Assembly: GCF_003285015.1 (NCBI RefSeq)
Contig: NZ_QMFB01000005.1
Coordinates: 248,001 to 312,000, forward strand
Length of the DNA stretch: 64,000 bases
Direction of reading: 5' to 3'
Source: Paenibacillus contaminans
Lineage (GTDB): Bacteria > Bacillota > Bacilli > Paenibacillales > NBRC-103111
Made by a program: the position numbers and the translations under genes. The notes beneath the pieces were generated by a model. The model worked only from the letters and a program-made list of their open reading frames with translations, did not search any database and was not told the DNA's origin. Of this stretch, positions 1-9,213 are shown one piece after another (within the stretch, counting starts at the first letter, position 1; each line of letters opens with the position of its first letter).

Positions 1-1075
1 CGCCGTCAAGCACCAGATAAACCGGCCGCGGATTGAACATCGCGGCGAACCCGACATTGCGGACATCAAGCTCGATCGTTGCCGTCCGTCCCGGCCTGAA
101 GCCGCTCGTCCAACCGGCTTCGTCCAGCACGAAGCGATAGCCGAGACGTTTGCCGATCTCCTCGTACTTTCCTTGATCCTTCCAGGCCTGGTATACGGCC
201 GGATGCCAACCGGCGTACAAATAGCTGTAATGCATCGCCGCCATTTCCGGGATTGCGTTGACGGCGTCCGAGCGCGGTGGATTCGGTCCGGTCTGGCCGC
301 CGATCGGCGTAAATCGGGTATCATCTGCTATGTACTGCTTTACGCCTGCTGCATAGCTGTCATTAAGGAAGGTATTGTTGAAATAGCCGATTCTCGCCCG
401 ATCGCTTCCGCTAAAAGCTTCCGCAGGCTGCAGCGGCGTGTTGTTGTTCGGGTATAACGATTCCTTGCTCACATGCCAGGGAATCTGGATCATTCGATTG
501 TCCGGCAAAGCATCCAGCAGCGCTTGAACGATCAGGCGGGCCGTCGCCGGGTCCGCCAAATCGTTCGACGAAGACGTCCAAGCTCCGAATGCGCCGATAA
601 AGCCTGCCTGGGCGCTGACGATCACATCGGCATTTCCGGTTAGCAACGGTTTAAGCTGTTCGATATGGCCTAGAACGGTCTCCTTTGGCGCATCCTGACC
701 GGTCGTGCCGTAGGCAAAATTCATTTGCACCTTAATCCCGGCCTGCCGCACCTGGACGAAGCCTTGCTCCAGCCCGTCGAGAAATGCCGCATCTAACGGA
801 GCGCTGCGAAAAGCTTCCAGATCGATATTCCAAAATGCTATACTGTAGCCTGCTTCGCGCGACTTGGCGGCTTCATACTGAGGCAGGCTCGGATCGAAAT
901 CAAATTCGAAGCCGCGCTCCGGGTTCATAAAATCCGCTTCGCTTTCCACATACTGCCGATGCGTCGTGCCCGGGCCAGGGGCTGCCTGAGCAGCCATGAC
1001 AGGAAACAGTCCCCCAACCAGCGTCAAACATACCAACCAATGGCACAACTGAAACAATGGCCTCCTAATACCCAT
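1..1075 (-). CDS. DUF4874/DUF4832-type secreted protein, 3' end outside window
   Basis: Reading from ATG at 1075 gives an open frame to the window edge (at least 358 residues). AGGAGG sits 7 bases before the ATG. The start is a hydrophobic signal peptide ending near AAQAAPG. The mature part has the family hallmarks: NPERGFEF near residue 40, a long TIM-barrel-like region with QMNFAYG and AGFIGAFGAW, and a second block with ARIGYFNNTFL and PIGGQTGPNPP, followed by a beta-sandwich-like part (ATIELDVRNVGFAAMFNP). DUF4874 and DUF4832 usually occur together in secreted proteins of glycan-degrading bacteria; no activity is established that I can name. It is the last visible gene of the operon that starts at 6717, 28 bases after the binding-protein gene. 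A role on the imported sugar or its polymer is inference. Confidence 0.85.
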   Translation of the reverse strand, partial: MGIRRPLFQLCHWLVCLTLVGGLFPVMAAQAAPGPGTTHRQYVESEADFMNPERGFEFDFDPSLPQYEAAKSREAGYSIAFWNIDLEAFRSAPLDAAFLDGLEQGFVQVRQAGIKVQMNFAYGTTGQDAPKETVLGHIEQLKPLLTGNADVIVSAQAGFIGAFGAWTSSSNDLADPATARLIVQALLDALPDNRMIQIPWHVSKESLYPNNNTPLQPAEAFSGSDRARIGYFNNTFLNDSYAAGVKQYIADDTRFTPIGGQTGPNPPRSDAVNAIPEMAAMHYSYLYAGWHPAVYQAWKDQGKYEEIGKRLGYRFVLDEAGWTSGFRPGRTATIELDVRNVGFAAMFNPRPVYLVLDG

Positions 1076-1103
1076 GGATTATCCTCCTCATTGAGAGCGA
1101 TCC

Positions 1104-2783
1104 TTATTTCAAAGCATATTCCGCGCCGAACTTCTCCACGTTCTTCTTGTACTGCTTCGAGTAGTAGTCTTCAAGCTGCTTTAATCCCGATTTCTCCATA
1201 TTCGCCAGCATCTCTTGGTACAGCGAAACCGCCTTCTCCTCCGAATCGGCCAAAATAATTCTCGGCATCGCCGTCTTGGCGATTTCCTTGATCCGTGTCG
1301 TTACCGTACCTTCCGCTGTTGTCGGATCGGGCTCCATCTTGTACGTAATGGCCGTCCAGTCTTTGGCGCTCTTGTCGATCAGCGCGTACATCTCCATTTG
1401 CTTCTTGGTTTCCGGCGTATCTGGAAACACCTCTTTCAGCCAATCATATTTAAAGAAGGACAATTGCAAAATGCCTTTCTTGATCCGGTACTCGTTCAAT
1501 TTCTCTTCAGGCAAGGTGCGCAATACCGACTTTTCGTCTGCGAGTTTGTAATCCACGCCTTCTTTTCCGTAATTCATAAGCAAATTGCCGTCCCTGTTCC
1601 ACATATAACGGATAAATTTGATTAGCGCTTCCGGGTTTTTCGCTTTTTTCGTAATGAGCGTAATCGTCCAGCCCATCCGGCTTTCACCCGGATACTCTAC
1701 TCTCGGAACCGCTTTCATTGGATCCATTGCATAAAAATAAGTCTTCTCCTCGCCAAACTGCTTCGTCAGCGATTGTGTGGCGGCTGACGTATCCCAATAC
1801 CGGCCCGGCACGACGAATACGCGGGTTGCAAAATCCTTCTGCAGCTGCTCGCTCTTCTTGATAAACAGCTCCTTGTCGATAAGTCCGTCCTTATAGAGCC
1901 GGTTCATGTATTTCACATATTCGGCGTATTGCGGGTCTTTATACTTGTTGGATACGATGCCGTTATCGCCCACGTAGTACTGCCGGATGCCGAACGAGCC
2001 TTCAACGACATTCGTCGTCAGCTGATCTTCCCCGAGATTGGCGAATGCCATCGGAATCGAAGGCTGGCCTTCCATCGTCGGAAACTTTTCTTTGAACAGC
2101 TTGAGGGCCTTGGCCAAATTGTCAGGCGTCGACATGTCCGGGGAACCCAGCTCCTTGTAGATGTCCTGCCGCACCATATAGGTGTAAGCGCCCATTAAAT
2201 TGGTATAATAATAGCTCGGCAATCCGTACAGCTTGCCGTCGACGTCGGAGCTAATTAATTTGTAGACGTCATTCGGAATTTCTTTCTTGAATTCGGGAGC
2301 GAATTTCTCGATCAGTTCGTCATGGGAGTATACGAGCCCTTCCTTGATCAGCTTCTCTACTGTCGGGTCGGTTTGTTCCAGCGTGATCATATCCGGCAGC
2401 TCGCCCGTAGCCAGCATCAAATTCAATTTCTCCGAAGGCGTTCCGGTCGGGAAGTTCACATTAGGCTTGACGCCGGTAATCTCGGTAATGTCCTTGAAAT
2501 ACTCATAATTGTCCCATTTCGAAAAGTTGGCATTCAGGTTGATATACCAGTCGAAAGAAATATTGTCTCCGATATGCCATTTCTTCTTCTGGTCGGCGAT
2601 ATAATCCCCCGTACCGCCGCCGGAATCCGGCGCAGCCGACGCCTGCGGCGTATTCGAGCTTGCCGCCGGCGAGCCGGTCGGCGCTTGTCCGCCGGAGCCT
2701 GACGAGCAAGCGGCGAACAGCATGGTGCATAAACATGCGCTAAGCGCGATTCCCAGTTTTTTGCGATAATTGCTCTTGTTCAA
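1104..2783 (-). CDS. Extracellular sugar-binding lipoprotein (LplA/YtcQ-type)
   Basis: Solute-binding protein of a CUT1 ABC importer, 559 residues. It starts with TTG at 2783 after a GGGGGA ribosome site. A lipoprotein signal ends in the lipobox LFAAC (Cys near residue 26), followed by an S/G/P/A-rich tether of about 35 residues. The body carries family 1 binding-protein signatures: KLNLMLATGELPDMI near residue 120, YGLPSYYY near 185 and the C-terminal helical lobe. It catches oligosaccharide outside the membrane and delivers it to the two permeases encoded just upstream. Gene order is permease, permease, binding protein, then the DUF4832-type gene. The length matches the large (500-560 residue) Paenibacillus binding proteins. 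The ligand cannot be read from the sequence. Confidence 0.92.
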   Translation of the reverse strand: MNKSNYRKKLGIALSACLCTMLFAACSSGSGGQAPTGSPAASSNTPQASAAPDSGGGTGDYIADQKKKWHIGDNISFDWYINLNANFSKWDNYEYFKDITEITGVKPNVNFPTGTPSEKLNLMLATGELPDMITLEQTDPTVEKLIKEGLVYSHDELIEKFAPEFKKEIPNDVYKLISSDVDGKLYGLPSYYYTNLMGAYTYMVRQDIYKELGSPDMSTPDNLAKALKLFKEKFPTMEGQPSIPMAFANLGEDQLTTNVVEGSFGIRQYYVGDNGIVSNKYKDPQYAEYVKYMNRLYKDGLIDKELFIKKSEQLQKDFATRVFVVPGRYWDTSAATQSLTKQFGEEKTYFYAMDPMKAVPRVEYPGESRMGWTITLITKKAKNPEALIKFIRYMWNRDGNLLMNYGKEGVDYKLADEKSVLRTLPEEKLNEYRIKKGILQLSFFKYDWLKEVFPDTPETKKQMEMYALIDKSAKDWTAITYKMEPDPTTAEGTVTTRIKEIAKTAMPRIILADSEEKAVSLYQEMLANMEKSGLKQLEDYYSKQYKKNVEKFGAEYALK

Positions 2784-2835
2784 TTCGCATATCCCCCATC
2801 GTTTTTATTAAATAAACACTGTGTGCACCCAGTGA

Positions 2836-3717
2836 TTACCCCTTAAGAGAGCCAAGCATAATCCCCTTGATAAAATATTTTTGCAGCAGCGGGTATATAA
2901 GCAGGATCGGTCCGATCGCCACCATCATCGTTGCGATTTTGACCGCTTCCGGCGTAACCGCCGTCGCTTGAATGCCGTCGCGCGCCAACAGATCGTTTAA
3001 TGTCTGCTGCGCGGCGGTTTCCTTAATGATTTTTACAAGAATCGTCTGCAGCGGCTGCAGATCGGGATTATTCATATAAATATAAGCATCGAACCAAGCG
3101 TTCCAGTGACTTACGCCGTTAAACAGCGCAATGGCGGCAAATACCGGCATCGAAGTCGGAATGACAATACGGAAGAAGATGCCTATTTCGTTATACCCGT
3201 CGATTTTCGCCGATTCTTCCAAAGCGTCCGGCATCGACCGAAAAAATCCGATCATAATCATCGCATTCCATACACTGATAAGCATCGGAATGATATAGAC
3301 GAGAAAGTTATTTAATAGTCCGATCGACTTGATCAATAAAAAGGTCGGAACGAGGCCGCCGCTGAAAAACATAGTGAAAACCAGCAAATACACATACCAT
3401 TTGTGAAAAAGCAAATCGTTCTTCGACAATGCGTAGGCAAGCATTCCCGTCGCAATGACGCTTGTCAGCGTGCCGATGACCGTACGTGCAGCCGTAACCA
3501 GGTACGCCTTTCCCAGAAGCGGATTACTGAATACGGTCGCATAATTATCCAACGTCCACTCCCGCGGCCAGAAATAAATGCCCCCCCGGATGGCGTCCGT
3601 ACCGTCGTTAAAAGACAAGACAACCAATTGATAGAAGGGATACAGGCACAAAAAGCATAAAACCAGCATCCCCGCCATATTCAAGCGATCAAACCATTTT
3701 CCCCGCCGAAGCTTCAT
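2836..3717 (-). CDS. Carbohydrate ABC transporter permease, YtcP/LplC type
   Basis: Inner-membrane subunit of the importer, 293 residues with six predicted membrane segments; the first covers about residues 14-34. The cytoplasmic EAA loop that contacts the ATPase is visible as EESAKIDGYNEIGIFFRIV near residue 170. The C-terminus YFIKGIMLGSLKG is typical of the YtcP branch. The ATG at 3717 is preceded by AAAGG. It lies 12 bases after the partner permease and 53 bases before the binding-protein gene. No ATP-binding gene is present in the operon, so a shared MsmX-like ATPase encoded elsewhere is expected from knowledge of this family. Confidence 0.93.
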   Translation of the reverse strand: MKLRRGKWFDRLNMAGMLVLCFLCLYPFYQLVVLSFNDGTDAIRGGIYFWPREWTLDNYATVFSNPLLGKAYLVTAARTVIGTLTSVIATGMLAYALSKNDLLFHKWYVYLLVFTMFFSGGLVPTFLLIKSIGLLNNFLVYIIPMLISVWNAMIMIGFFRSMPDALEESAKIDGYNEIGIFFRIVIPTSMPVFAAIALFNGVSHWNAWFDAYIYMNNPDLQPLQTILVKIIKETAAQQTLNDLLARDGIQATAVTPEAVKIATMMVAIGPILLIYPLLQKYFIKGIMLGSLKG

Positions 3718-3729
3718 CCTTTCATCCCC

Positions 3730-4698
3730 CTACCAGATGCCCGATCCGTTTATTTTCTTTGCGATCCGGTTTACGAGGACAATCAGCACAAACCCGATCA
3801 ATGACTTAAACAATCCGACCGCCGTCGAATATGAAAACCTTCCTTGCGTCAGTCCGGTCTTGTAAACATAAGTATCGATGACTTCTCCAACGTCGAGCAC
3901 CATCGGGTTTTGCAGCAAATATAGCTGATCGAAGCTCGAATTCAGAATGCCGCTTATTTGGAATATAAGCAAAATGACGATAGTCGGGGCGATCGACGGC
4001 AGCGTAATGTGGACCATTTTACGCAGTCTGTTGGCCCCGTCGATTTCGGCCGCTTCATAAAGCGCCGGGTCGACGCCTGCGATCGCGGCAAGATAGATGA
4101 TCGCCCCCCATCCGAGCTCCTTCCATATGTCGGAGATGATCAGGATGGGCCAATAAAACCGGGAATCGCCGAGAAACATGATCGGTTCGTCCAAAAGGCC
4201 GACGGCCAATAGCAGCCGGTTTATAACCCCGACGTCTAGCGACAACAACCCGTACACGATCCCCGCCATGACCACCCAAGAAATAAAATGAGGCAAATAG
4301 GAAACCGTCTGAACGAACCGTTTAAACCGGTTGCCTGTCAGCTCGTTCAACAATAAGGCGAACAGAATCGGCATCGGAAATCCCCAGATCAGCTTCCATA
4401 AGCTGATTCCAAGCGTATTCCTCATCAAATTCCAAAACTCCGGGTTCTGGAAAAACGCTCTGAATTGATCGAACCCGACCCAAGGACTGCCTGTTATTCC
4501 TTTGAGCGGCTGGTATTCCTGGAACGCAATGACCACGCCGTACATCGGGATATAGTGGAAGACGATCACCCAGACGATCCACGGAACGATCATCATTTGC
4601 AAATATTTTTGCTTGCCTAGCATCCGCCAAACAGAAGGGAGCGCTCCTGCCGCCGCCCTCGCCGCCGGCTCTCCTTGCCGTCTTGTCTCGCTTCTCAT
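3730..4698 (-). CDS. Carbohydrate ABC transporter permease, LplB type
   Basis: Partner permease of the CUT1 importer. The frame is open from 4722, but AGGAGAGG sits just before the in-frame ATG at 4698 (MRSETRRQ), so I place the start there (322 residues). The N-terminal charged tail is followed by six membrane segments; the LplB signature HYIPMYGVVIAFQEYQP lies near residue 55. The EAA loop reads EAAEIDGANRLRKMVHITLP. The C-terminus (RIAKKINGSGIW) is characteristic of the branch. It follows the unknown 639-residue gene by 100 bases and precedes the second permease by 12 bases, so the genes are probably cotranscribed. Confidence 0.93.
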   Translation of the reverse strand: MRSETRRQGEPAARAAAGALPSVWRMLGKQKYLQMMIVPWIVWVIVFHYIPMYGVVIAFQEYQPLKGITGSPWVGFDQFRAFFQNPEFWNLMRNTLGISLWKLIWGFPMPILFALLLNELTGNRFKRFVQTVSYLPHFISWVVMAGIVYGLLSLDVGVINRLLLAVGLLDEPIMFLGDSRFYWPILIISDIWKELGWGAIIYLAAIAGVDPALYEAAEIDGANRLRKMVHITLPSIAPTIVILLIFQISGILNSSFDQLYLLQNPMVLDVGEVIDTYVYKTGLTQGRFSYSTAVGLFKSLIGFVLIVLVNRIAKKINGSGIW

Positions 4699-4797
4699 CT
4701 GCAAACCTCTCCTAACAAACATAAGCTCACGAAGCCGGTTTTCCAGCCGCTAAGCATTTCGGTCATTCGCTGTTGCTGACATGGGACTCTTTGACGC

Positions 4798-6717
4798 TTA
4801 CGCATAAAATAACTTCAACCGCTCGCTCAGCGCGCCCATCGTCAGGCCGGAGACGATTTCCGCGACCGTCCAGCCCGATTCGATGACCCACGGGCCCCAG
4901 CCGGTGTCTTTGGGCAAGCCGAATACTTCCATCAACTCGACGTCAAAAGCTCGCGCCCAGCCGCCATGCAGCTGCTTGTTGCCGCTGTGAAGCTGCGCAG
5001 ATATCATAAACTTAGCCAGGTCCCGCCATAGCTCCATGAAATAATCGTCGCCAGTAACAAAGTAAGCCTGCATAAAGCCGATCGGCAGCCAGTTGACGGA
5101 ATAGAGAAAATCTGCGATCGGGTCGCCATTGTTCGTTAGCAGGGAGCATTCGTCGGTGTCGTTTTTGGCGCTGCGGTTTGCTTGATACCCGGTATCCCAT
5201 TCCAAATAGGCGCCGGAGGAATGGCGAACCCGCTGCAAATCCTTCGTTACCCGGTATAACCATGCTTTATGCTCATCGTCCTTCGTCACCCAATACAGCC
5301 ACGCTAACGGAAGAATGAGCCGGCACATCTCCTGGGTTTCGCTATGCTCCCTCCGCGTATTCGGGTAAGCGGCCATAATCGTTTGCATGCCTTTGACGGC
5401 CGTTTCCTTAAATGGCTCGATTCCCGTCAACCGATAGCCAAGCAGCAGCGATGCCAAATAATAGCCGTTATAATGGCCGCTCGGGAAATTTCCCGGCTCC
5501 GACGCCAGCCTGCGCATTTCCGCTTCCGTAAGCTTGATATTGTCCGTCCGGCTGACGCGCGTGCCGTCGGTTCCCGTCGTCGAAACGAGGAAATGCAGCG
5601 CATCCGTACATTCGGCCAAATAATCGTCGCTGCCGGTGTACAAACATTTAAGCAGCTGCGGAATCAGCACCCTTGCCGCGTCGTCCTGATAGCAGGTTCC
5701 CCATTGCCACCCCGACCAGCGCAGCATGCCTTTGTGCCGTGTTTCTTCTTTCTCCTGCAAAATATCAAAGCATACCGAAATAAGCCGATCCGAAACCAGC
5801 TTGCTGTTCGCGTCGCCCGTCAACAAATAATGCAGGAAATAGGCCATCGACGCCTCGCCGGTGCAATCGTTGCGAACATCCGTCAATACACGCTGCTTCC
5901 CGTCGGGATAAATCTCCGTGGCGATCCCTTCCATGATCCCTTCTCTGCCCTCATCGATCAGCAGTTCTGCTTCGCGGAACCAGGCGACGCCCTGCTCGAT
6001 CGTGTCTCGTAATCTTGCTTCAAAGCTGTCCTCCCCGGTAAATGCGCGGGTACTGTACTCGTCCTTAATGAAGCCGCTAACCTTCACCCGTTCATCGCAA
6101 AGCCAGCTCACGATGTAGTCGGCAAGCCCCTTCCATTTGATCAAAGGCGAAAAACGGGCTTTGACAAAGTGACTTAGGCGAAATGAGCAGACCATCAAGC
6201 GATCATTGTTCTCCAGCCACAGCGCGCGATGGCTGGAGTCCTCGTACAGTTCTGAACTAACCTGTATGCTGCGATGAACATCTTTTCGGACATAATGCAG
6301 AATGGAGCGATACTCGGGATGAGCGGAAGGATAGCTGCGCAAAGCCGTATTACACTGGTCATCCAGCAAGTCGCCTTGACTCAGCCCGAATTCCCCTCCA
6401 TCCTCATCGCAAAATACAAGCCGATCGTAGCGGGTAGGAGACGGCGGACTATAAAAGCTCAGCCCGGCAGCGCCGCAGTACTCGATAAACACTTTTTTGC
6501 CCCGCTTGATTTGCGCTTCAATACTCGCCCGGTTTCGCGGCGTCAGCAAAAGCGGCGTTTCTTGCGTGCCGCCAAGAACGGCAATCGCATCGTAAGCGTC
6601 CAGATCGGCCGATGACAAGTGCTCCGGGTTGATGATCCGGATTCCTGTGCTCGCTTTTTGCAGCAACTCGGACAAGTCGCTTTGAGATTCCGTAATGATC
6701 GCCATTTTCCGTTCCAA
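4798..6717 (-). CDS. Unknown 639-residue protein, likely alpha/alpha-toroid glycosidase-like with N-terminal flavodoxin-like domain
   Basis: First gene of the importer operon. It starts with TTG at 6717, seven bases after GGAGGCAGAG. There is no signal peptide, so it acts in the cytoplasm. Residues 1-210 look like a GATase1/flavodoxin-type alpha/beta domain (DAYDAIAVLGGTQETPLL, then KVFIEYCGAAGLSFY), as found in beta-galactosidase trimerisation-like modules. Residues 230-639 are helix-rich with regularly spaced aromatics (MLRWSGWQWGTCYQDDA, YLASLLLGYRLTG, CRLILPLAWLYWVTKD), consistent with a six-hairpin glycosidase barrel. I cannot name a family or assign catalytic residues. Position at the head of a sugar-import operon suggests processing of the imported sugar; this is inference. 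Confidence 0.8.
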   Translation of the reverse strand: MERKMAIITESQSDLSELLQKASTGIRIINPEHLSSADLDAYDAIAVLGGTQETPLLLTPRNRASIEAQIKRGKKVFIEYCGAAGLSFYSPPSPTRYDRLVFCDEDGGEFGLSQGDLLDDQCNTALRSYPSAHPEYRSILHYVRKDVHRSIQVSSELYEDSSHRALWLENNDRLMVCSFRLSHFVKARFSPLIKWKGLADYIVSWLCDERVKVSGFIKDEYSTRAFTGEDSFEARLRDTIEQGVAWFREAELLIDEGREGIMEGIATEIYPDGKQRVLTDVRNDCTGEASMAYFLHYLLTGDANSKLVSDRLISVCFDILQEKEETRHKGMLRWSGWQWGTCYQDDAARVLIPQLLKCLYTGSDDYLAECTDALHFLVSTTGTDGTRVSRTDNIKLTEAEMRRLASEPGNFPSGHYNGYYLASLLLGYRLTGIEPFKETAVKGMQTIMAAYPNTRREHSETQEMCRLILPLAWLYWVTKDDEHKAWLYRVTKDLQRVRHSSGAYLEWDTGYQANRSAKNDTDECSLLTNNGDPIADFLYSVNWLPIGFMQAYFVTGDDYFMELWRDLAKFMISAQLHSGNKQLHGGWARAFDVELMEVFGLPKDTGWGPWVIESGWTVAEIVSGLTMGALSERLKLFYA

Positions 6718-6752
6718 TGCTCTGCCTCCAGTATCTTTTGTGCCCTACAAAC

Positions 6753-6780
6753 ATTGTAGTAGCGTCCGGACGAATGCAAA
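6753..6780 (-). promoter_or_regulatory. Possible promoter with palindrome for the 6717-1 operon
   Basis: On the minus strand a TTTGCA (6780-6775) and TACAAT (6758-6753) are 16 bases apart. The 10-base perfect palindrome CGTCCGGACG (6763-6772) lies inside the spacer, where a regulator could block polymerase. The position, about 35 bases before the TTG start, is suitable. The -35 match is only moderate. Confidence 0.4.
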
Positions 6781-6901
6781 ATATCAAATAATACAGGAAC
6801 ATTGCAGTTTTTCTATACATTTCCGATAATTAAGAGAATCAAGATAAACGGCTTACGTTCAGGCGCATTTCCCACAGGTTTTATTGCACGAACGGGGTGC
6901 T

Positions 6902-7084
6902 AACTGGAAAACATCCAGCTATTTTCGGTTAAAACGCACGAAACAGACTTTTAGCTGGAAAACCTCCAGCTAATTTTGCCCATCGCTTCGTTTTTTGCAG
7001 ATTTCGCTATAATTAGCTGTAGGTTTTCCATTAAGACCTTTAAAACGAGGAATATTCGCAAAATTAACTGTAGGTTTTCCAGTT
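6902..7084. repeat. Cluster of short intergenic repeats, GGAAAACC core
   Basis: Four units share the core AACTGnAGGTTTTCCAGTT or its reverse complement. Two (6902-6921 and 6952-6972) are themselves near-palindromes such as AGCTGGAAAACCTCCAGCT. Two more read AATTAGCTGTAGGTTTTCCA (7011-7030) and AATTAACTGTAGGTTTTCC (7062-7080). The same core returns at 22696-22869. Confidence 0.75.
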
Positions 7085-7299
7085 CGCATGGCGCCGATTT
7101 CTCGTATTCCGGTGAGGCAGCGAGGAAAAGCGCAATACTTTCAAAAAATTGGAAACGAAAAGCACGCTTTCCCTAATTCGTTAGCCAAAAACGCCTTGTT
7201 GCTGCGAAAGTAGTGATCCTAGCCTCATAAACACGGGGACCGTCGATTTCGCAAGCATTTTACAACTCGCTCTTATCCCAACATCATATAAATTCTTTA

Positions 7300-7380
7300 T
7301 TAGAAAAAACCGTCCGGAAATCACGGACGGTCCTTTGGTGCATGGCTATACGTTTGCGTGTGGGCGAGGTAGTGGGCGGG
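7300..7380 (-). terminator. Terminator module copy 1, after the YesM-like gene
   Basis: On the minus strand a stem ACCGTCCG / CGGACGGT with a 7-base loop (7309-7331) runs into a T tract, a standard factor-independent terminator for the operon ending at 7498. About 50 bases before the stem are also shared with a second copy at 38285-38365, so the whole unit, not only the hairpin, is repeated. Confidence 0.85.
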
Positions 7381-7497
7381 ACTTCTAGCCCATCCTCCAT
7401 GTTCTGCTGAGCGAATAAGGAAAACCTTACAATGACTCGGAAAAGGCTACTAATTGTACGGTTTCCCTACTAATCGCCGACAAACGCCTTGTTTCCG

Positions 7498-9213
7498 CTA
7501 ATTTAGTAAGGCTGGCCTTCCATCCGCCTTATGAATCGGCAGCCGAACCGCAACTTCCGTACCCGCTCCTTCGCTGCTCCGAATTTGGAGTCCATACGCT
7601 TGTCCGGTAAACAGCCGGATGCGCTCGTCCACGTTTCGAAGCCCGTACCCCGAATGCTTCTCTGATAAAATGCCGCGCACTACCTCTTCCTTCATGCCCG
7701 GCCCGTTATCTTCAATCTCGATTTCGATGCAGCCGTCCCTTAGGCCCCCCGTTATCGTCAAGCATCCGCGTCCTTCTCGTTTCTGGATGATGCCGTGCTC
7801 GATCGCATTCTCGACAATCGGCTGCAGGAAGAAATTCGGCACCACAAACTCGCCGATGGAGCCGTCAATCCGGTAATCGACATCGAAGCTGTTTTTCCGG
7901 AACATCAGCTGCAGCTCGATATACGTCCGAATGTTTTCCAGCTCTTCCTTTAACGAAATCGTCGAATGCCCTTTATTCAACACCGCACGGTAAAACTTCG
8001 ACAAGCGCGTCGCCACATAACTGATTTCGTCCGCTCCCATCCGGATCGCCTTCCAGTTCATGACGGATAAGCTGTTGTATAGAAAATGAGGATTTATTTG
8101 CGCTTGCAGCGCCCGTAATTCCGCTTCCTTCTTGGCGATTTCCTTCTCGTAGCCGTCTTTGATCAGCTCGTCCAGCCTGCGAACCATTTTGCCGAATTGA
8201 TTCGTTAATTGTCCGACTTCATCCCGATAATCGCTGACAATGAACAAGTCGAAATCGCCCTTTTCCGTTTTCTTCATCTTGTCGTTCAAGCTCTGAAGCC
8301 TTTTAACAAAATGCGTGGAAAAAAAGAAGATGGCCACGCCGACAACAACCAGGCATAATAAAGCGATCATCAGCGCAACCCGGAGAATCCAGCCGATTTC
8401 CCTGTTCATGCCGTCGATCGGCACATAATAGGTAAGCGTCAAACCGGCGCGGGCTATCGATTTCGTCGAGGCGATATATTTATCGCCGGCCTTGGGAACG
8501 GCCCGGTCGGCGCCATTCGCATAACTGAAAGCGGAAACTGCGCTGCCTTTTACCTCCCTGTCGTATACGATCTCGTTACGTTTGTCGGCGACGACGATGC
8601 CGTAATTTTCCGCTTCCATCACTAGAGAGCCGTCCAGAATACTGTTGTGCTCCAGCTTAAGATAAAGAAAACCCAGCACCCGGCTGCTGTAAGCATTAAC
8701 GATCTTTTGCACCGCGTACAGCTCCCCGCCGTCGAAAAACCATAAAATATCGCCGCTTTTGCTCGCTTCCTCATACCAGCTGCTGTTGACCGCGAGATCA
8801 AGCGGCTGAATGAGGTTTCCGAATTGGGGCAGCCCGGTCGCCGTGTATACGGTGATTTGCTGAAGATCCTCGTTCATGGCGGAAATGTTCGAGAAGAAAG
8901 GCTCGACATCCTTAAGATAGTCGACGGACAAATCGCTGAAATTGTCGTAAGTATTTCCTAAAATTTGCTGGATCCTGGTGTTGAAAGCGATAAAGCGAAT
9001 GATGACCTCGTAGCGGCCCAGCTTTTCCTCGATATTGCCGGCGATTTTACCCGCGTAAGCTTCCAAGCTTTGCTGAGCCTGCGTTTGCAGAAGATGTTTG
9101 GATTGGTTGTAGGCGTAAATGCCGAGGATCAAAATCGGTACGATCACGACGATGAGGTAAGAAAGAACGAGCTTCTGTTTGAACGGCAAATGTTTAAACA
9201 GATAAGCGATCAT
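7498..9213 (-). CDS. YesM-type sensor histidine kinase
   Basis: Membrane sensor kinase of the LytS/YesM class. An upstream in-frame start at 9282 lies inside the preceding gene; I choose ATG at 9213 (MIAYLFKH), which overlaps the regulator's stop as ATGA, so translation is coupled (571 residues). A membrane segment at about 14-34 precedes an extracellular sensor domain to about 275, then a second membrane segment, a HAMP linker and the kinase core. Key motifs: QAQINPHFLYNS with the phosphorylated His near residue 374, the N box QPIVENAIEHG, and the G boxes DNGPGM and GYGLRNVDERI. It most likely senses an extracellular sugar or sugar-binding protein and phosphorylates the adjacent AraC-type regulator. 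A strong terminator follows. Confidence 0.94.
   Translation of the reverse strand: MIAYLFKHLPFKQKLVLSYLIVVIVPILILGIYAYNQSKHLLQTQAQQSLEAYAGKIAGNIEEKLGRYEVIIRFIAFNTRIQQILGNTYDNFSDLSVDYLKDVEPFFSNISAMNEDLQQITVYTATGLPQFGNLIQPLDLAVNSSWYEEASKSGDILWFFDGGELYAVQKIVNAYSSRVLGFLYLKLEHNSILDGSLVMEAENYGIVVADKRNEIVYDREVKGSAVSAFSYANGADRAVPKAGDKYIASTKSIARAGLTLTYYVPIDGMNREIGWILRVALMIALLCLVVVGVAIFFFSTHFVKRLQSLNDKMKKTEKGDFDLFIVSDYRDEVGQLTNQFGKMVRRLDELIKDGYEKEIAKKEAELRALQAQINPHFLYNSLSVMNWKAIRMGADEISYVATRLSKFYRAVLNKGHSTISLKEELENIRTYIELQLMFRKNSFDVDYRIDGSIGEFVVPNFFLQPIVENAIEHGIIQKREGRGCLTITGGLRDGCIEIEIEDNGPGMKEEVVRGILSEKHSGYGLRNVDERIRLFTGQAYGLQIRSSEGAGTEVAVRLPIHKADGRPALLN

Larger units (their letters stand above)
6781..7497. 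other. Gene-free region with short repeats and a terminator module
   Basis: No convincing gene on either strand. It holds four related short repeats (6902-6921, 6952-6972, 7011-7030, 7061-7084), a terminator module (7300-7380) duplicated at 38285-38365, and a second set of short repeats at about 7410-7490. Short open frames here have no ribosome site or recognisable protein. Confidence 0.7.

Noticed and set aside
6902..7084. CRISPR-like array
   Set aside because: Units vary in sequence and orientation and the spacers are irregular (29-39 bases and shorter); no cas genes in the window.
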